A stretch of 64,000 nucleotides of DNA from Oscillospiraceae bacterium. GTDB lineage: Bacteria; Bacillota; Clostridia; Oscillospirales; Oscillospiraceae. Of the stretch, positions 9,176-16,054 are shown piece after piece. Each line of letters opens with the position of its first letter. The first letter of the stretch is position 1. The stretch lies in NCBI GenBank assembly GCA_902791215.1, contig CADAUZ010000006.1:47021-111020 (forward strand), read 5' to 3'. Both the position numbers and the translations under genes were made by a program. The notes under the pieces were generated by a model. It was not told the DNA's origin. It saw only the letters and a list, made by a program, of their open reading frames with translations, and made no database searches.

Positions 9176-10264
9176 TTAGGAAGCCTTCTCCGCAATCCTT
9201 CCGCAGAGTGCGGAAAACCGCGCCTGCAGCTTCTCCGCAAAAGACGGAATACCCAGAAGTGTAAAGAGGCGCCCGCGCAGAAGGTCCACCGGAATGCACA
9301 GCAGCGTGATCACCAGCGCCGAGCCCAGTACGTTCAGCCATGCGAAGGATCGGGGCAGGGGACTTAAAAGCCCGGCACAGGGAACAATGAGCCAGTTCCA
9401 GACGGTGGTGTGCAGCAGAAACACGCCCAGCGCCGCCGAGGACGCTTTCTCCATAAATCTGCTGCCCGGCCCGGTAAGCCGCGCGTGCAGGAGCAGCAGG
9501 CAGATCGCCGCAAGGGCGATGGTCGGGGAGGTGTAGCTGTAGAAAATCTTCTCCGTGTTGCCGGGAAAACCGTCGGGTAAGAAGAAGGAGCGCATGCCCC
9601 AGCGCCAGGCGGCGGTGAGCAGCAGCGAGGCGAAAAGCACCAGCCGAAGCCTGCCCGCAGAAATGGCGGAGAACCACCCGTGTTTTCGCAGCGAGGCGCC
9701 CCAGAAGTAAAGCACCGCCAGCCACATCCAGTTATAGCCCTCGCCCAGCAGGAAGGGATCGCAGTCCATCACGGCCCGCAGGGCGGTGGAGACGACGGTG
9801 AGGGCCAGAAGCGCAAGGCATATAACGGCATTCACGCCGCGGGAGACATGGCGCACGATGAGGTTCAGCCCCGGGGCCAGGAGCATCATTTCAAAGTAGG
9901 CGGTCATGTACCAGTTGACCCGCCGCGTTACCGGCAGGAAAACGTCCGCAAGGCTCACCTCTGCGATCCCCAAGAGGGACGGCAGGAGCAGGAAGAACAC
10001 GCGGTAGAACACAAACTGCAGCCACAGCAAAATCAGCGACTTGAGGCGCAGGGAATTTCCCTCCTCGCGGTAGCCGAGCCAGCCGCTCAGAAGCCCAAAG
10101 CAGTTGACCGCGCAGAACACCAGCGCGTAGACAAAGGCGTTTACAAACAGACTGATCCCCGTGCTGCTGCCCAGATCTCCGAGCAGGGCAAAGAGATGGA
10201 TGCACACCACAAACCAGGCCGACAAAATGCGCAGCCGGTCCATTCCCGCTTGTCTGTTCTTCAT
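9176..10264 (-). CDS. Acyltransferase 3 family membrane protein
   Basis: A 362-residue protein with about ten hydrophobic segments. The N-terminal RLRILSAWFVVCIHLFAL carries the conserved His in the first membrane helix typical of acyltransferase-3 (OafA/WecH-like) enzymes that O-acylate surface sugars. The GYNWMWLAVLYFWGASLRKH region and the C-terminal FLLHTTVWNW segment also fit. I chose the ATG at 10264 because AAGGAG lies eight bases before it; the longer frame to 10309 enters a repeat. It stands between a 132-bp MITE-like element and mntP. Substrate unknown. Confidence 0.85.
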   Translation of the reverse strand: MKNRQAGMDRLRILSAWFVVCIHLFALLGDLGSSTGISLFVNAFVYALVFCAVNCFGLLSGWLGYREEGNSLRLKSLILLWLQFVFYRVFFLLLPSLLGIAEVSLADVFLPVTRRVNWYMTAYFEMMLLAPGLNLIVRHVSRGVNAVICLALLALTVVSTALRAVMDCDPFLLGEGYNWMWLAVLYFWGASLRKHGWFSAISAGRLRLVLFASLLLTAAWRWGMRSFFLPDGFPGNTEKIFYSYTSPTIALAAICLLLLHARLTGPGSRFMEKASSAALGVFLLHTTVWNWLIVPCAGLLSPLPRSFAWLNVLGSALVITLLCIPVDLLRGRLFTLLGIPSFAEKLQARFSALCGRIAEKAS

Positions 10265-10283
10265 AGTCCTTGCTCCTTTGCAA

Positions 10284-10415
10284 AAAGCTGTCTCAACACA
10301 CCGCGTCATAGCTTCGCGAAGCGAAGAATCTTTACCAGAAGCCCTGTAAAGACTTGAAAGAAAGATCCTTCGCTACGCTCAGGATGACAGACGGACATTG
10401 GCTTGAGACAGCTTT
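10284..10415. repeat. 132-bp MITE-like element with 13-bp terminal inverted repeats
   Basis: AAAGCTGTCTCAA at 10284-10296 is the exact reverse complement of 10403-10415. Inside is an imperfect inverted pair of the GAAGAATCTTT / AAAGATCCTTC type that recurs elsewhere in the window. The right arm overlaps the plsY-like stop codon (10414-10416). In RNA it could fold as one long hairpin with a T5 run on the minus side and so may also terminate transcription. Confidence 0.75.
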
Positions 10416-11055
10416 ATTCATCCAATTTGTAGGTAATATCCTCTTTGAGGCTCAGGCGCGGCTCGGTGCGGCGCACAAGGCGGATCATCGCCGGGATGTG
10501 CCGCAGCAGCACCAGTCCCGCCGTCATAAGCGCCAGTCGCAGGAGCAGGGAGTCGTCCACCGCCAGCACCGACACCATCGTATACACCACCGCCCCCGCA
10601 ACGGTGCCGAGAGAGAGATAGCGCGTGAGGGCGATCACGCCAGCGGTCACGATCATGGCCGCCGCTCCCACGGAGTTTCCCACCATGAAGGCCGCCACGA
10701 TCATGGCCACCGACGCATGGCTGCCTCGAAAGCCGTAGAACACAGGAAAGAGCCTGCCCAGCACCAGCACAAAGCCCGCGAAGGCGCGGCCCACGTCCGC
10801 ATGCCCGCGTATCCCGAGCAGCAGGGAGCCCACAAGGATCGGGATAAGATCCTTCACAAGCTCCACGGCCAGGAGCTTGAAGAAGCCCCCGATGCCGAAC
10901 AGCCGACGGAAGTTGGAGATGAATCTGGTGTGATCCCCGAGGCGCCGGAGGTTGCGGTGAAAGACGAAGTTTGACGCCAGCACCATCGTGTCCATGCTGC
11001 CGAAGAGGTAGGCGACGATGGCGGTCAGACCCAGAAGGAGCCAGTAGATGCTCAT
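10414..11055 (-). CDS. Divergent PlsY-like (glycerol-3-phosphate acyltransferase fold) membrane protein
   Basis: A 213-residue membrane protein that begins on the ATGA overlap with the der stop codon. der-plsY is a common gene order in Clostridia, and the scaffold fits PlsY: YLFGSMDT near residue 15, VELVKDLIPIL near 64, RLFPVFYGFRGSHASVA near 100. PlsY makes lysophosphatidic acid from acyl-phosphate. However, the normal GSGN-x-GATN motif is replaced by LGDHTRFISN, the GH before FPVF is GR, and KGGKGVAT is RGSHASVA. So either the substrate has changed or activity is lost. Called from context and scaffold, with function doubtful. Confidence 0.7.
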   Translation of the reverse strand: MSIYWLLLGLTAIVAYLFGSMDTMVLASNFVFHRNLRRLGDHTRFISNFRRLFGIGGFFKLLAVELVKDLIPILVGSLLLGIRGHADVGRAFAGFVLVLGRLFPVFYGFRGSHASVAMIVAAFMVGNSVGAAAMIVTAGVIALTRYLSLGTVAGAVVYTMVSVLAVDDSLLLRLALMTAGLVLLRHIPAMIRLVRRTEPRLSLKEDITYKLDE

Positions 11056-12377
11056 TCCTTGTCTCCCTTCTGACGGATCACAATGCGGATGGGCGTGCCC
11101 TCCAGGCCGAAGACCGCGCGGATCTGGTTTTCCAGATACCGCTGGTAGGAGAAGTGGAACAGCTCCTTGCTGTTGCAGAAGATGACAAAGCAGGGGGGCT
11201 TGATGCCCGTCTGGGTCATGTAGTAGATCTTCAAACGGCGGCCCTTGTCGGTGGGCGGCTGGACGCGCGCCTGGGCGTCGGCCAGGACATTGTTGAGCAT
11301 ACCTGTAGAGATGCGCATGTTGGTTTGGTCGTTTGCAAAGTTGATGAGCTCAAAAATGCGGTCGGTGCGCTGGCCGGTGAGGGCGGAGATGAACAGCACC
11401 GGGGCATAGCTCATGAAGCTTAAGTCGCGCATGATGTCCTTGCGCATCTTCTCCATGGTGCCTGTCTCTTTTTCCACGAGGTCCCATTTGTTCACGACCA
11501 CGATGGAAGCCTTGCCCGCTTCATGCGCAAGCCCTGCGATCTTGGTGTCCTGGTCGGTGACGCCGTCACGGGCGTCGATGAGGATGAGGCACACGTCGGC
11601 GCGCTCGATGGCGAGCTGGGCACGCATGACGGAGAACTTCTCCACGCGCTCCTCCACCTTGGACTTGCGGCGGATGCCGGCGGTGTCGATGAACATATAG
11701 CGGCCCTTGTCGTTTTCAAAGAGCGTGTCCACCGCGTCACGGGTGGTGCCCGCCATGTCGCTGACAATGAGTCGCTTTTCGCCGAGAATGTGGTTAATGA
11801 GAGAGGACTTGCCCACGTTGGGCTTACCGATGACGGCGACCTTGATAAAGTCGTCCTCGGCCTCGTTTTCCTCCGCCTCGGGGAAGTACTTTAAACACTC
11901 GTCCAGCAGGTCCCCGGTGCCGTGACCGTGCACGGCGGAGACGGCGATGGGATCGCCCAGGCCCAGCTCGTAAAACTCATAGAGCGCCGGGTCCTCGGTC
12001 CCTGTGGAGTCCGCCTTGTTGACAGCCAGCACCACGGGCTTGCGCGAGCGCTTGAGCATATTCGCCACGTCCTTGTCCGCGGCGGTGACGCCGGTGCGGA
12101 TGTCGGTGACGAGGATGATGACGGTAGCGGTGTCGATGGCGATCTGCGCCTGCTCGCGCATGAAGAGCAGGATCTCACTGTCGGTGGACGGCTCAATGCC
12201 GCCGGTGTCCACCATGTCGAAGGTGCGGCCGCACCACTCGCAGGGCGCGTAGAGTCTGTCACGGGTGACGCCGGGGGTGTCCTCCACGATGCTCAGGCGC
12301 TGGCCGACCAGGCGGTTGAATAACATGGACTTGCCCACGTTCGGGCGGCCCACAATGGCAACAAGAGGTCTTGACAT
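11052..12377 (-). CDS. der: Ribosome biogenesis GTPase Der (EngA)
   Basis: A 441-residue tandem GTPase needed for 50S subunit maturation. Two complete G domains are visible: GRPNVGKS (~10-17), DTPGVTRD, DTGG and NKAD in the first; GKPNVGKSS (~184), DMAGTTRD, DTAG and NKWD in the second. The C-terminal KH-like domain ends at about residue 438. Length equals the family norm. AAGGAGGA precedes the ATG. It is the first gene of a der-plsY-like pair read leftward; upstream is a repeat element. Confidence 0.97.
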   Translation of the reverse strand: MSRPLVAIVGRPNVGKSMLFNRLVGQRLSIVEDTPGVTRDRLYAPCEWCGRTFDMVDTGGIEPSTDSEILLFMREQAQIAIDTATVIILVTDIRTGVTAADKDVANMLKRSRKPVVLAVNKADSTGTEDPALYEFYELGLGDPIAVSAVHGHGTGDLLDECLKYFPEAEENEAEDDFIKVAVIGKPNVGKSSLINHILGEKRLIVSDMAGTTRDAVDTLFENDKGRYMFIDTAGIRRKSKVEERVEKFSVMRAQLAIERADVCLILIDARDGVTDQDTKIAGLAHEAGKASIVVVNKWDLVEKETGTMEKMRKDIMRDLSFMSYAPVLFISALTGQRTDRIFELINFANDQTNMRISTGMLNNVLADAQARVQPPTDKGRRLKIYYMTQTGIKPPCFVIFCNSKELFHFSYQRYLENQIRAVFGLEGTPIRIVIRQKGDKE

Positions 12378-12397
12378 TTCAAATCCTCCTTATAATC

Positions 12398-12514
12398 AAA
12401 GTGGAAAGTGGAGAGTGAAAAGTGGAGTTATGGTGTGCCTTCGGCACAAATTAAAATCATCTGCGAAGCAGATACATTCACTTCACTTTCCACTTTTAAC
12501 TTTTCACTTTATAA
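12398..12514. repeat. GTGGAAAGTGGA inverted repeat element
   Basis: The left arm (AAGTGGAAAGTGGAGAGTG from 12399) is an imperfect reverse complement of the right arm (CACTTCACTTTCCACTTTTA around 12480-12510). The middle carries two small hairpins (GTGCCTTCGGCAC and CTGCGAAGCAG). A half copy lies at 34382-34424. It lies between der and the radical SAM gene. Confidence 0.7.
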
Positions 12515-13879
12515 TCAGGTATTGTATCTGTAAAATTTCTCGCCCGTCTCTTCCCGGACGGGGATCTGTACCTCGGGCAATATCCCGAACATGGCGTCGC
12601 AGAGGGCAAAGCCGTCCGACTCCACCGGGTAGATGGGCACGCCGAGGGCGGCGCTTGCCTCTTCCAGCTTCACGTCGTCCAGAAAGTCGAGCTCCTGCCT
12701 TCTCAGCATGTTCTGGGAGACCAGCAGGCGCTCGCCCAGCTCCTTGCCCTTGAGCTGCTTGATTAAATCGCCGCCGGTTACAAGACCGGTGACGTTGATG
12801 CTGTGGCCGAAGAAGTCGTTCTCGATGGCGTAGACATGGCCCTTGAGATTCGGGAAGGCTTCCCGCGCATATTGCAGCAGCTTTTCAATGTAGGGCGCCG
12901 CCGAGACACCCGTGGCGATGGCAAAGTCGATGCCGTCCGGCTCGTCCGCCAGCTTCACCGCGCTCTTGAACTCCGTCTCCAGCAGGCGCAGGGTGCCCAC
13001 GCCGTTTTCAAGCTGAGTGTATTCCTCGTAAAACGCATCCGGCGGAAGCTCCCGCTCCGCCTTGATATACAGCTCATCCCCGCAGAAAAAGATGCGGCTG
13101 CCGTGCCGGTGACGGCACAGCTCTGAAAAGGTCTCCACCAGGTCGATGGTCTCTCCCGCGTGCTCCCTGGTAAAGGGTGTGAGGGGGTAGAGATACTTGC
13201 GGTGCTTGGTCAGACCCACCGGCACGATGGAAACGCTGTGTACCGCGGGCCAGAGCGCCTCCAGCTCCCGCATGGAGCGCAGCAGCTCGTCCCCGTCGTT
13301 AAGTCCCGGGCAGCACACGATCTGGCAGTTCATCACGATGCCCGCCTTTGCAAAGCGGCGCATGATGTCGATGGTCTCGCCCGCCCTGGGGTTTCGCAGC
13401 ATTTTGCAGCGAAGATCCGGATTCATGGTGTGCACCGACACATTGATGGGGCTGACGTGCAGGGCGATGATGCGCTCCACCTCGCGGTCGGAGAGGTTTG
13501 TGAGCGTGATGTAGTTTCCCAGCAGAAAGCTCAGCCGTGCGTCGTCGTCCTTAAAGTACATGGTTTTGCGCATGCCGCGCGGCAGCTGATCAATGAAGCA
13601 GAAGACGCAGGCGTTGGCGCAGGAACGCGGCGCGTCCATGAGGTAGCTTTCAAAGTCCAGCCCCAGATCGCCGCCCTCGCCCTTTTTGACATGCAGGTTG
13701 TAGCGCGACCCGTCCGGCTTTTGCAGGACCACTTCGAGGTCGCGGTCATAGGCGAAGAACTTATAATCGAGCACGTCGAGGATCTCGTTGCCGTTGATGG
13801 ACACCACCGTGTCCCCGATCTCCACGCGCCCATGCAGAGGGCTCGTCGGATCGACAGACTTTATATAATTGTCTTCCAT
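12515..13879 (-). CDS. DUF512 PDZ-radical SAM protein
   Basis: A 454-residue protein. Residues ~4-65 form a PDZ-like domain (GDTVVSINGNEILD). A radical SAM cluster site C87-x3-C91-x2-C94 follows (SCANACVFCFIDQLP). The remainder is the DUF512/NifB-MoaA-like domain common next to der in Clostridia; its molecular role is not established. I chose the ATG at 13879 because GAGGAGGG sits ahead of it; the open frame continues to 14332 only through a repeat. Gene order (this gene, der, plsY) suggests a role linked to ribosome assembly or the envelope, which is inference. Confidence 0.9.
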   Translation of the reverse strand: MEDNYIKSVDPTSPLHGRVEIGDTVVSINGNEILDVLDYKFFAYDRDLEVVLQKPDGSRYNLHVKKGEGGDLGLDFESYLMDAPRSCANACVFCFIDQLPRGMRKTMYFKDDDARLSFLLGNYITLTNLSDREVERIIALHVSPINVSVHTMNPDLRCKMLRNPRAGETIDIMRRFAKAGIVMNCQIVCCPGLNDGDELLRSMRELEALWPAVHSVSIVPVGLTKHRKYLYPLTPFTREHAGETIDLVETFSELCRHRHGSRIFFCGDELYIKAERELPPDAFYEEYTQLENGVGTLRLLETEFKSAVKLADEPDGIDFAIATGVSAAPYIEKLLQYAREAFPNLKGHVYAIENDFFGHSINVTGLVTGGDLIKQLKGKELGERLLVSQNMLRRQELDFLDDVKLEEASAALGVPIYPVESDGFALCDAMFGILPEVQIPVREETGEKFYRYNT

Positions 13880-13901
13880 CCGGGTTCCCTCCTCTGTTTT
13901 C

Positions 13902-14033
13902 TTGGCTCCCCCTATGGGGGAGCTGTCGCGGCCGATCTCACGCGAGGCTGCGACTGAGAGGGTGTACAAGGGCGTACAGGCCCTCTCCGCCCCAGTGTGC
14001 GCACTGAGGCACCTCTCCCAAAGGGAGAGGCAA
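13902..14033. repeat. GGGAGAGG-type intergenic repeat, copy 1
   Basis: Starts with TTGGCTCCCCCTATGGGGGA and ends with CTCTCCCAAAGGGAGAGG. In between are GCCCCAGTGTGCGCACTGAG and an inner GAGAGGGTGTAC/GTACAGGCCCTCTC pair. A longer relative is at 47113-47257. It contains several nested hairpins. Confidence 0.7.
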
Positions 14034-14051
14034 GAAGAATGTTTAAGTAAA

Positions 14052-14089
14052 ATGCAAAAGGAGGAAAGGTATGCAGCCTTTCCTCCTTT
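14052..14089 (-). terminator. Terminator of the yceD-rpmF operon
   Basis: A 13-bp perfect stem (14057-14069 with 14077-14089) right after the rpmF stop, followed on the minus strand by a TTTTGC-type tail. Confidence 0.85.
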
Positions 14090-14096
14090 AGCAGCT

Positions 14097-14285
14097 TTAC
14101 TTGCTCTCTTCAACAGCGATGACTGTCCGGCCCTTGTACTGACCGCAAGCCTTGCAGGCGCGATGGGGCATGCAGAAAGCACCGCAGTTGGGGCACTTGA
14201 CGACATTGGGAGCGGTGAGCTTCCAAACGGAAGAACGCCTCTTGTCACGTCTCTGTCTCGATACTTTTCCTTTTGGGACTGCCAT
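14097..14285 (-). CDS. rpmF: 50S ribosomal protein L32, zinc-ribbon form
   Basis: A 62-residue basic protein of the large ribosomal subunit. It starts MAVPKGKVSRQRRDKRR, the signature N-terminus of L32. The four cysteines C31, C34, C44 and C47 form a zinc ribbon, so this is the zinc-requiring (C+) form. AGGAGGT precedes the ATG. It lies 50 bases after yceD on the same strand, the standard bacterial order, and ends at a strong terminator. Confidence 0.98.
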   Translation of the reverse strand: MAVPKGKVSRQRRDKRRSSVWKLTAPNVVKCPNCGAFCMPHRACKACGQYKGRTVIAVEESK

Positions 14286-14335
14286 GTTGACACCTCCTGT
14301 TGACAGCTGTTCTGAGCAGCTTCATCATTCAAAAA

Positions 14336-14827
14336 TTATTTATCCAAAAGCTGCTCAAGCACAGCAAATCTTGGATCAATTGGTTTCCGGCACCCACAGG
14401 GGCCGAGGTTCAGGTTTTTGCCGCAGGTCGGACACAGACCCTTGCAGTCCTCTTTGCAGAGGAACTTGGTTTCCATGTCCAGGATGAAGAGGGTGGAGAG
14501 GATCTCGTCGAGGTCGATCTCATTGCCCTCCAGTACGAAGAGCGAGGGATCATCCTCAGGATTTTCCTCCACCACGGTCGCATCCAAGTCCATTTCCTTG
14601 AGGCTTTCAAACTCCTCGCCGCAGCGGTCGCACAGGCAGATCATCTCCGCCGTGAGCGTCCCGGTCAGCCGCAGGATGCCGGCCTCATTGAAAACGCGCC
14701 CTTCGGCATACGGCTTGCGGGGATAGGCCTTCACCGAGGGAAAATCCAGACCCTCCGTCTCCAGCTCACACGAAAAGGGAACGGAGCCGCCCGGTATTTC
14801 GATGATCGAACTCAGATTCAGACGCAT
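14336..14827 (-). CDS. yceD: YceD/DUF177 family protein
   Basis: A 163-residue protein of the DUF177 family, which accompanies rpmF in most bacteria and is linked to 23S rRNA processing in plants and bacteria. Visible marks are the CDRCGEEF motif at mid-protein and the C-terminal CKGLCPTCGKNLN motif plus further cysteines (CGC), a likely metal site. I chose the ATG at 14827, with GAGG eight bases upstream, over a GTG at 14836. It is the first gene of the yceD-rpmF operon, with a consensus promoter at 14856-14884. Confidence 0.92.
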   Translation of the reverse strand: MRLNLSSIIEIPGGSVPFSCELETEGLDFPSVKAYPRKPYAEGRVFNEAGILRLTGTLTAEMICLCDRCGEEFESLKEMDLDATVVEENPEDDPSLFVLEGNEIDLDEILSTLFILDMETKFLCKEDCKGLCPTCGKNLNLGPCGCRKPIDPRFAVLEQLLDK

Positions 14828-14855
14828 GGTAAGCACCTCGCACAGTCGCTTTAGT

Positions 14856-14884
14856 ATTATAGATTACTTGACAAGACTTGTCAA
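14856..14884 (-). promoter_or_regulatory. Consensus promoter of yceD-rpmF
   Basis: TTGACA (14884-14879), 17-base spacer, TATAAT (14861-14856). A perfect consensus promoter reading leftward. Its -35 box is half of a perfect palindrome shared with the divergent promoter. Confidence 0.93.
14868..14884. promoter_or_regulatory. 17-bp perfect palindrome covering both divergent -35 boxes
   Basis: TTGACAAG-A-CTTGTCAA. It contains the -35 box of each of the two outward promoters, so RNA polymerase or a repressor bound here would affect both directions. Confidence 0.6.
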
Positions 14885-14906
14885 CACTATTTTCTTATAG
14901 TATAAT
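14878..14906 (+). promoter_or_regulatory. Promoter of the RluA-type gene
   Basis: TTGTCA (14878-14883), 17-base spacer, TATAAT (14901-14906). Confidence 0.88.
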
Positions 14907-14945
14907 GCAAAAAAATTGAGGTTTTGAAGGGGAATTTTTGTTCAA

Positions 14946-15920
14946 ATGAAGGAGTTTGCCATCAAAAGCAACGACGCGGGCCAGCGTCTGGACCGTTTTG
15001 TGGGCAAGGCCGTGCCGCTGCTGCCGGAGTCGCTGCTGCAAAAGTACATCCGACTCAAGCGCATCAAGCTCAACGGCAAGGGCGCCAAGCGCGACACGCG
15101 TTTAAGCGAGGGCGACACGGTGCAGCTTTACATCAACGACGAGTTTTTTGAAAAGCCCCGGGAGGAAAACTCTTATCTGAAGGTCGGCACCCCGCGCCTG
15201 ACCATCGTGTACGAGGACGAAAATATCCTCCTGCTGGACAAAAAGCCCGGGGTCCTCTGCCACAGTGCGGGCGTATGGGATTATAACACACTCATTGCCA
15301 ATGTCCAGGCCTACATGGCCCAGAAGGGGGAGTGGCGGCCCAAGGAGGAAAATTCCTTCGCCCCGGCCCTCTGCAACCGCATCGACCGCAACACCGGCGG
15401 CATCGTCATCGCGGCGAAAAACGCCGAGGCCCTGCGTATCTTAAACGACAAGATCCGCGACCGGGAGATCGAGAAATACTACCTCTGCGCGGTGCAGGGC
15501 AAGCCGAAGCCCGCCGCGGGGCGGCTTGAAAACTATTTGTTCAAGGACGCGAAAAAAAACCAGGTCTTTATCAAGGATCGGCCCGAGCCCGGGGCCAAGA
15601 CCGCCGTGACCGAGTACCGCCTGCTCATGACCAAGGGCCCGCTGTCGCTGGTAGAGTGCAGGCTTCTCACCGGGCGCACCCACCAGATCCGCGCTCAGAT
15701 GGCCCACGCGGGCTGGCCGCTTTTAGGCGACGGCAAGTACGGCAGCGAGCGTTTTAATAAGGGCTTTGAAGAGAAGGGCCAGGCCCTCTATTCTTACCGC
15801 CTGCGCTTCGATTTCCCCACCGACGCGGGCGCACTCGAATACCTGCGCGGCAGGGAATTTCGCGTGCAGCAGGTGGACTTTGCCGAAAAGTATTTCGGCG
15901 TGACGGAGCTGACGTTTTAA
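14946..15920 (+). CDS. RluA-family 23S rRNA pseudouridine synthase
   Basis: A 324-residue enzyme that isomerises uridine to pseudouridine in rRNA. Residues ~1-65 form an S4-like RNA-binding domain (GQRLDRFVGK ... LQKYIRLKRIKLNG). The catalytic Asp lies in CNRIDRNTGGIVIAAKN, a variant of the usual HRLDxxTSG motif. LLTGRTHQIRAQMAHAGWPLLGD near residue 240 is the conserved later motif. Length fits RluC/RluD-type enzymes, but the exact target uridine cannot be read from sequence. It is transcribed divergently from yceD-rpmF from the shared palindrome. The ribosome-binding site is weak (GAAGGGG further upstream, AAATGAAGG frame). Confidence 0.92.
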   Translation: MKEFAIKSNDAGQRLDRFVGKAVPLLPESLLQKYIRLKRIKLNGKGAKRDTRLSEGDTVQLYINDEFFEKPREENSYLKVGTPRLTIVYEDENILLLDKKPGVLCHSAGVWDYNTLIANVQAYMAQKGEWRPKEENSFAPALCNRIDRNTGGIVIAAKNAEALRILNDKIRDREIEKYYLCAVQGKPKPAAGRLENYLFKDAKKNQVFIKDRPEPGAKTAVTEYRLLMTKGPLSLVECRLLTGRTHQIRAQMAHAGWPLLGDGKYGSERFNKGFEEKGQALYSYRLRFDFPTDAGALEYLRGREFRVQQVDFAEKYFGVTELTF

Positions 15921-15924
15921 AAAT

Positions 15925-16043
15925 ATAGCTCCCTTTGTGAAAGGGAGCTGCCGCAACGCGGCTGAGGGATCGACTTGCGTGAAACATCGGTGATCGATCC
16001 CTCCGGCCTGCGGCCACCTCCCTTTTTCCAAAGGGAGGTATTA
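15925..16043. repeat. Intergenic repeat with AGCTCCCTTT / AAAGGGAGGT ends
   Basis: Begins AGCTCCCTTTGTGAAAGGGAGCT (a hairpin), carries an inner GGATCGA...TCGATCC inverted pair, and ends with CCTCCCTTTTTCCAAAGGGAGG. It is related in style to the repeats at 13.9 and 47.1 kb and may act as a terminator for the converging genes. Confidence 0.65.
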
Positions 16044-16054
16044 TTTTGCCGCTT

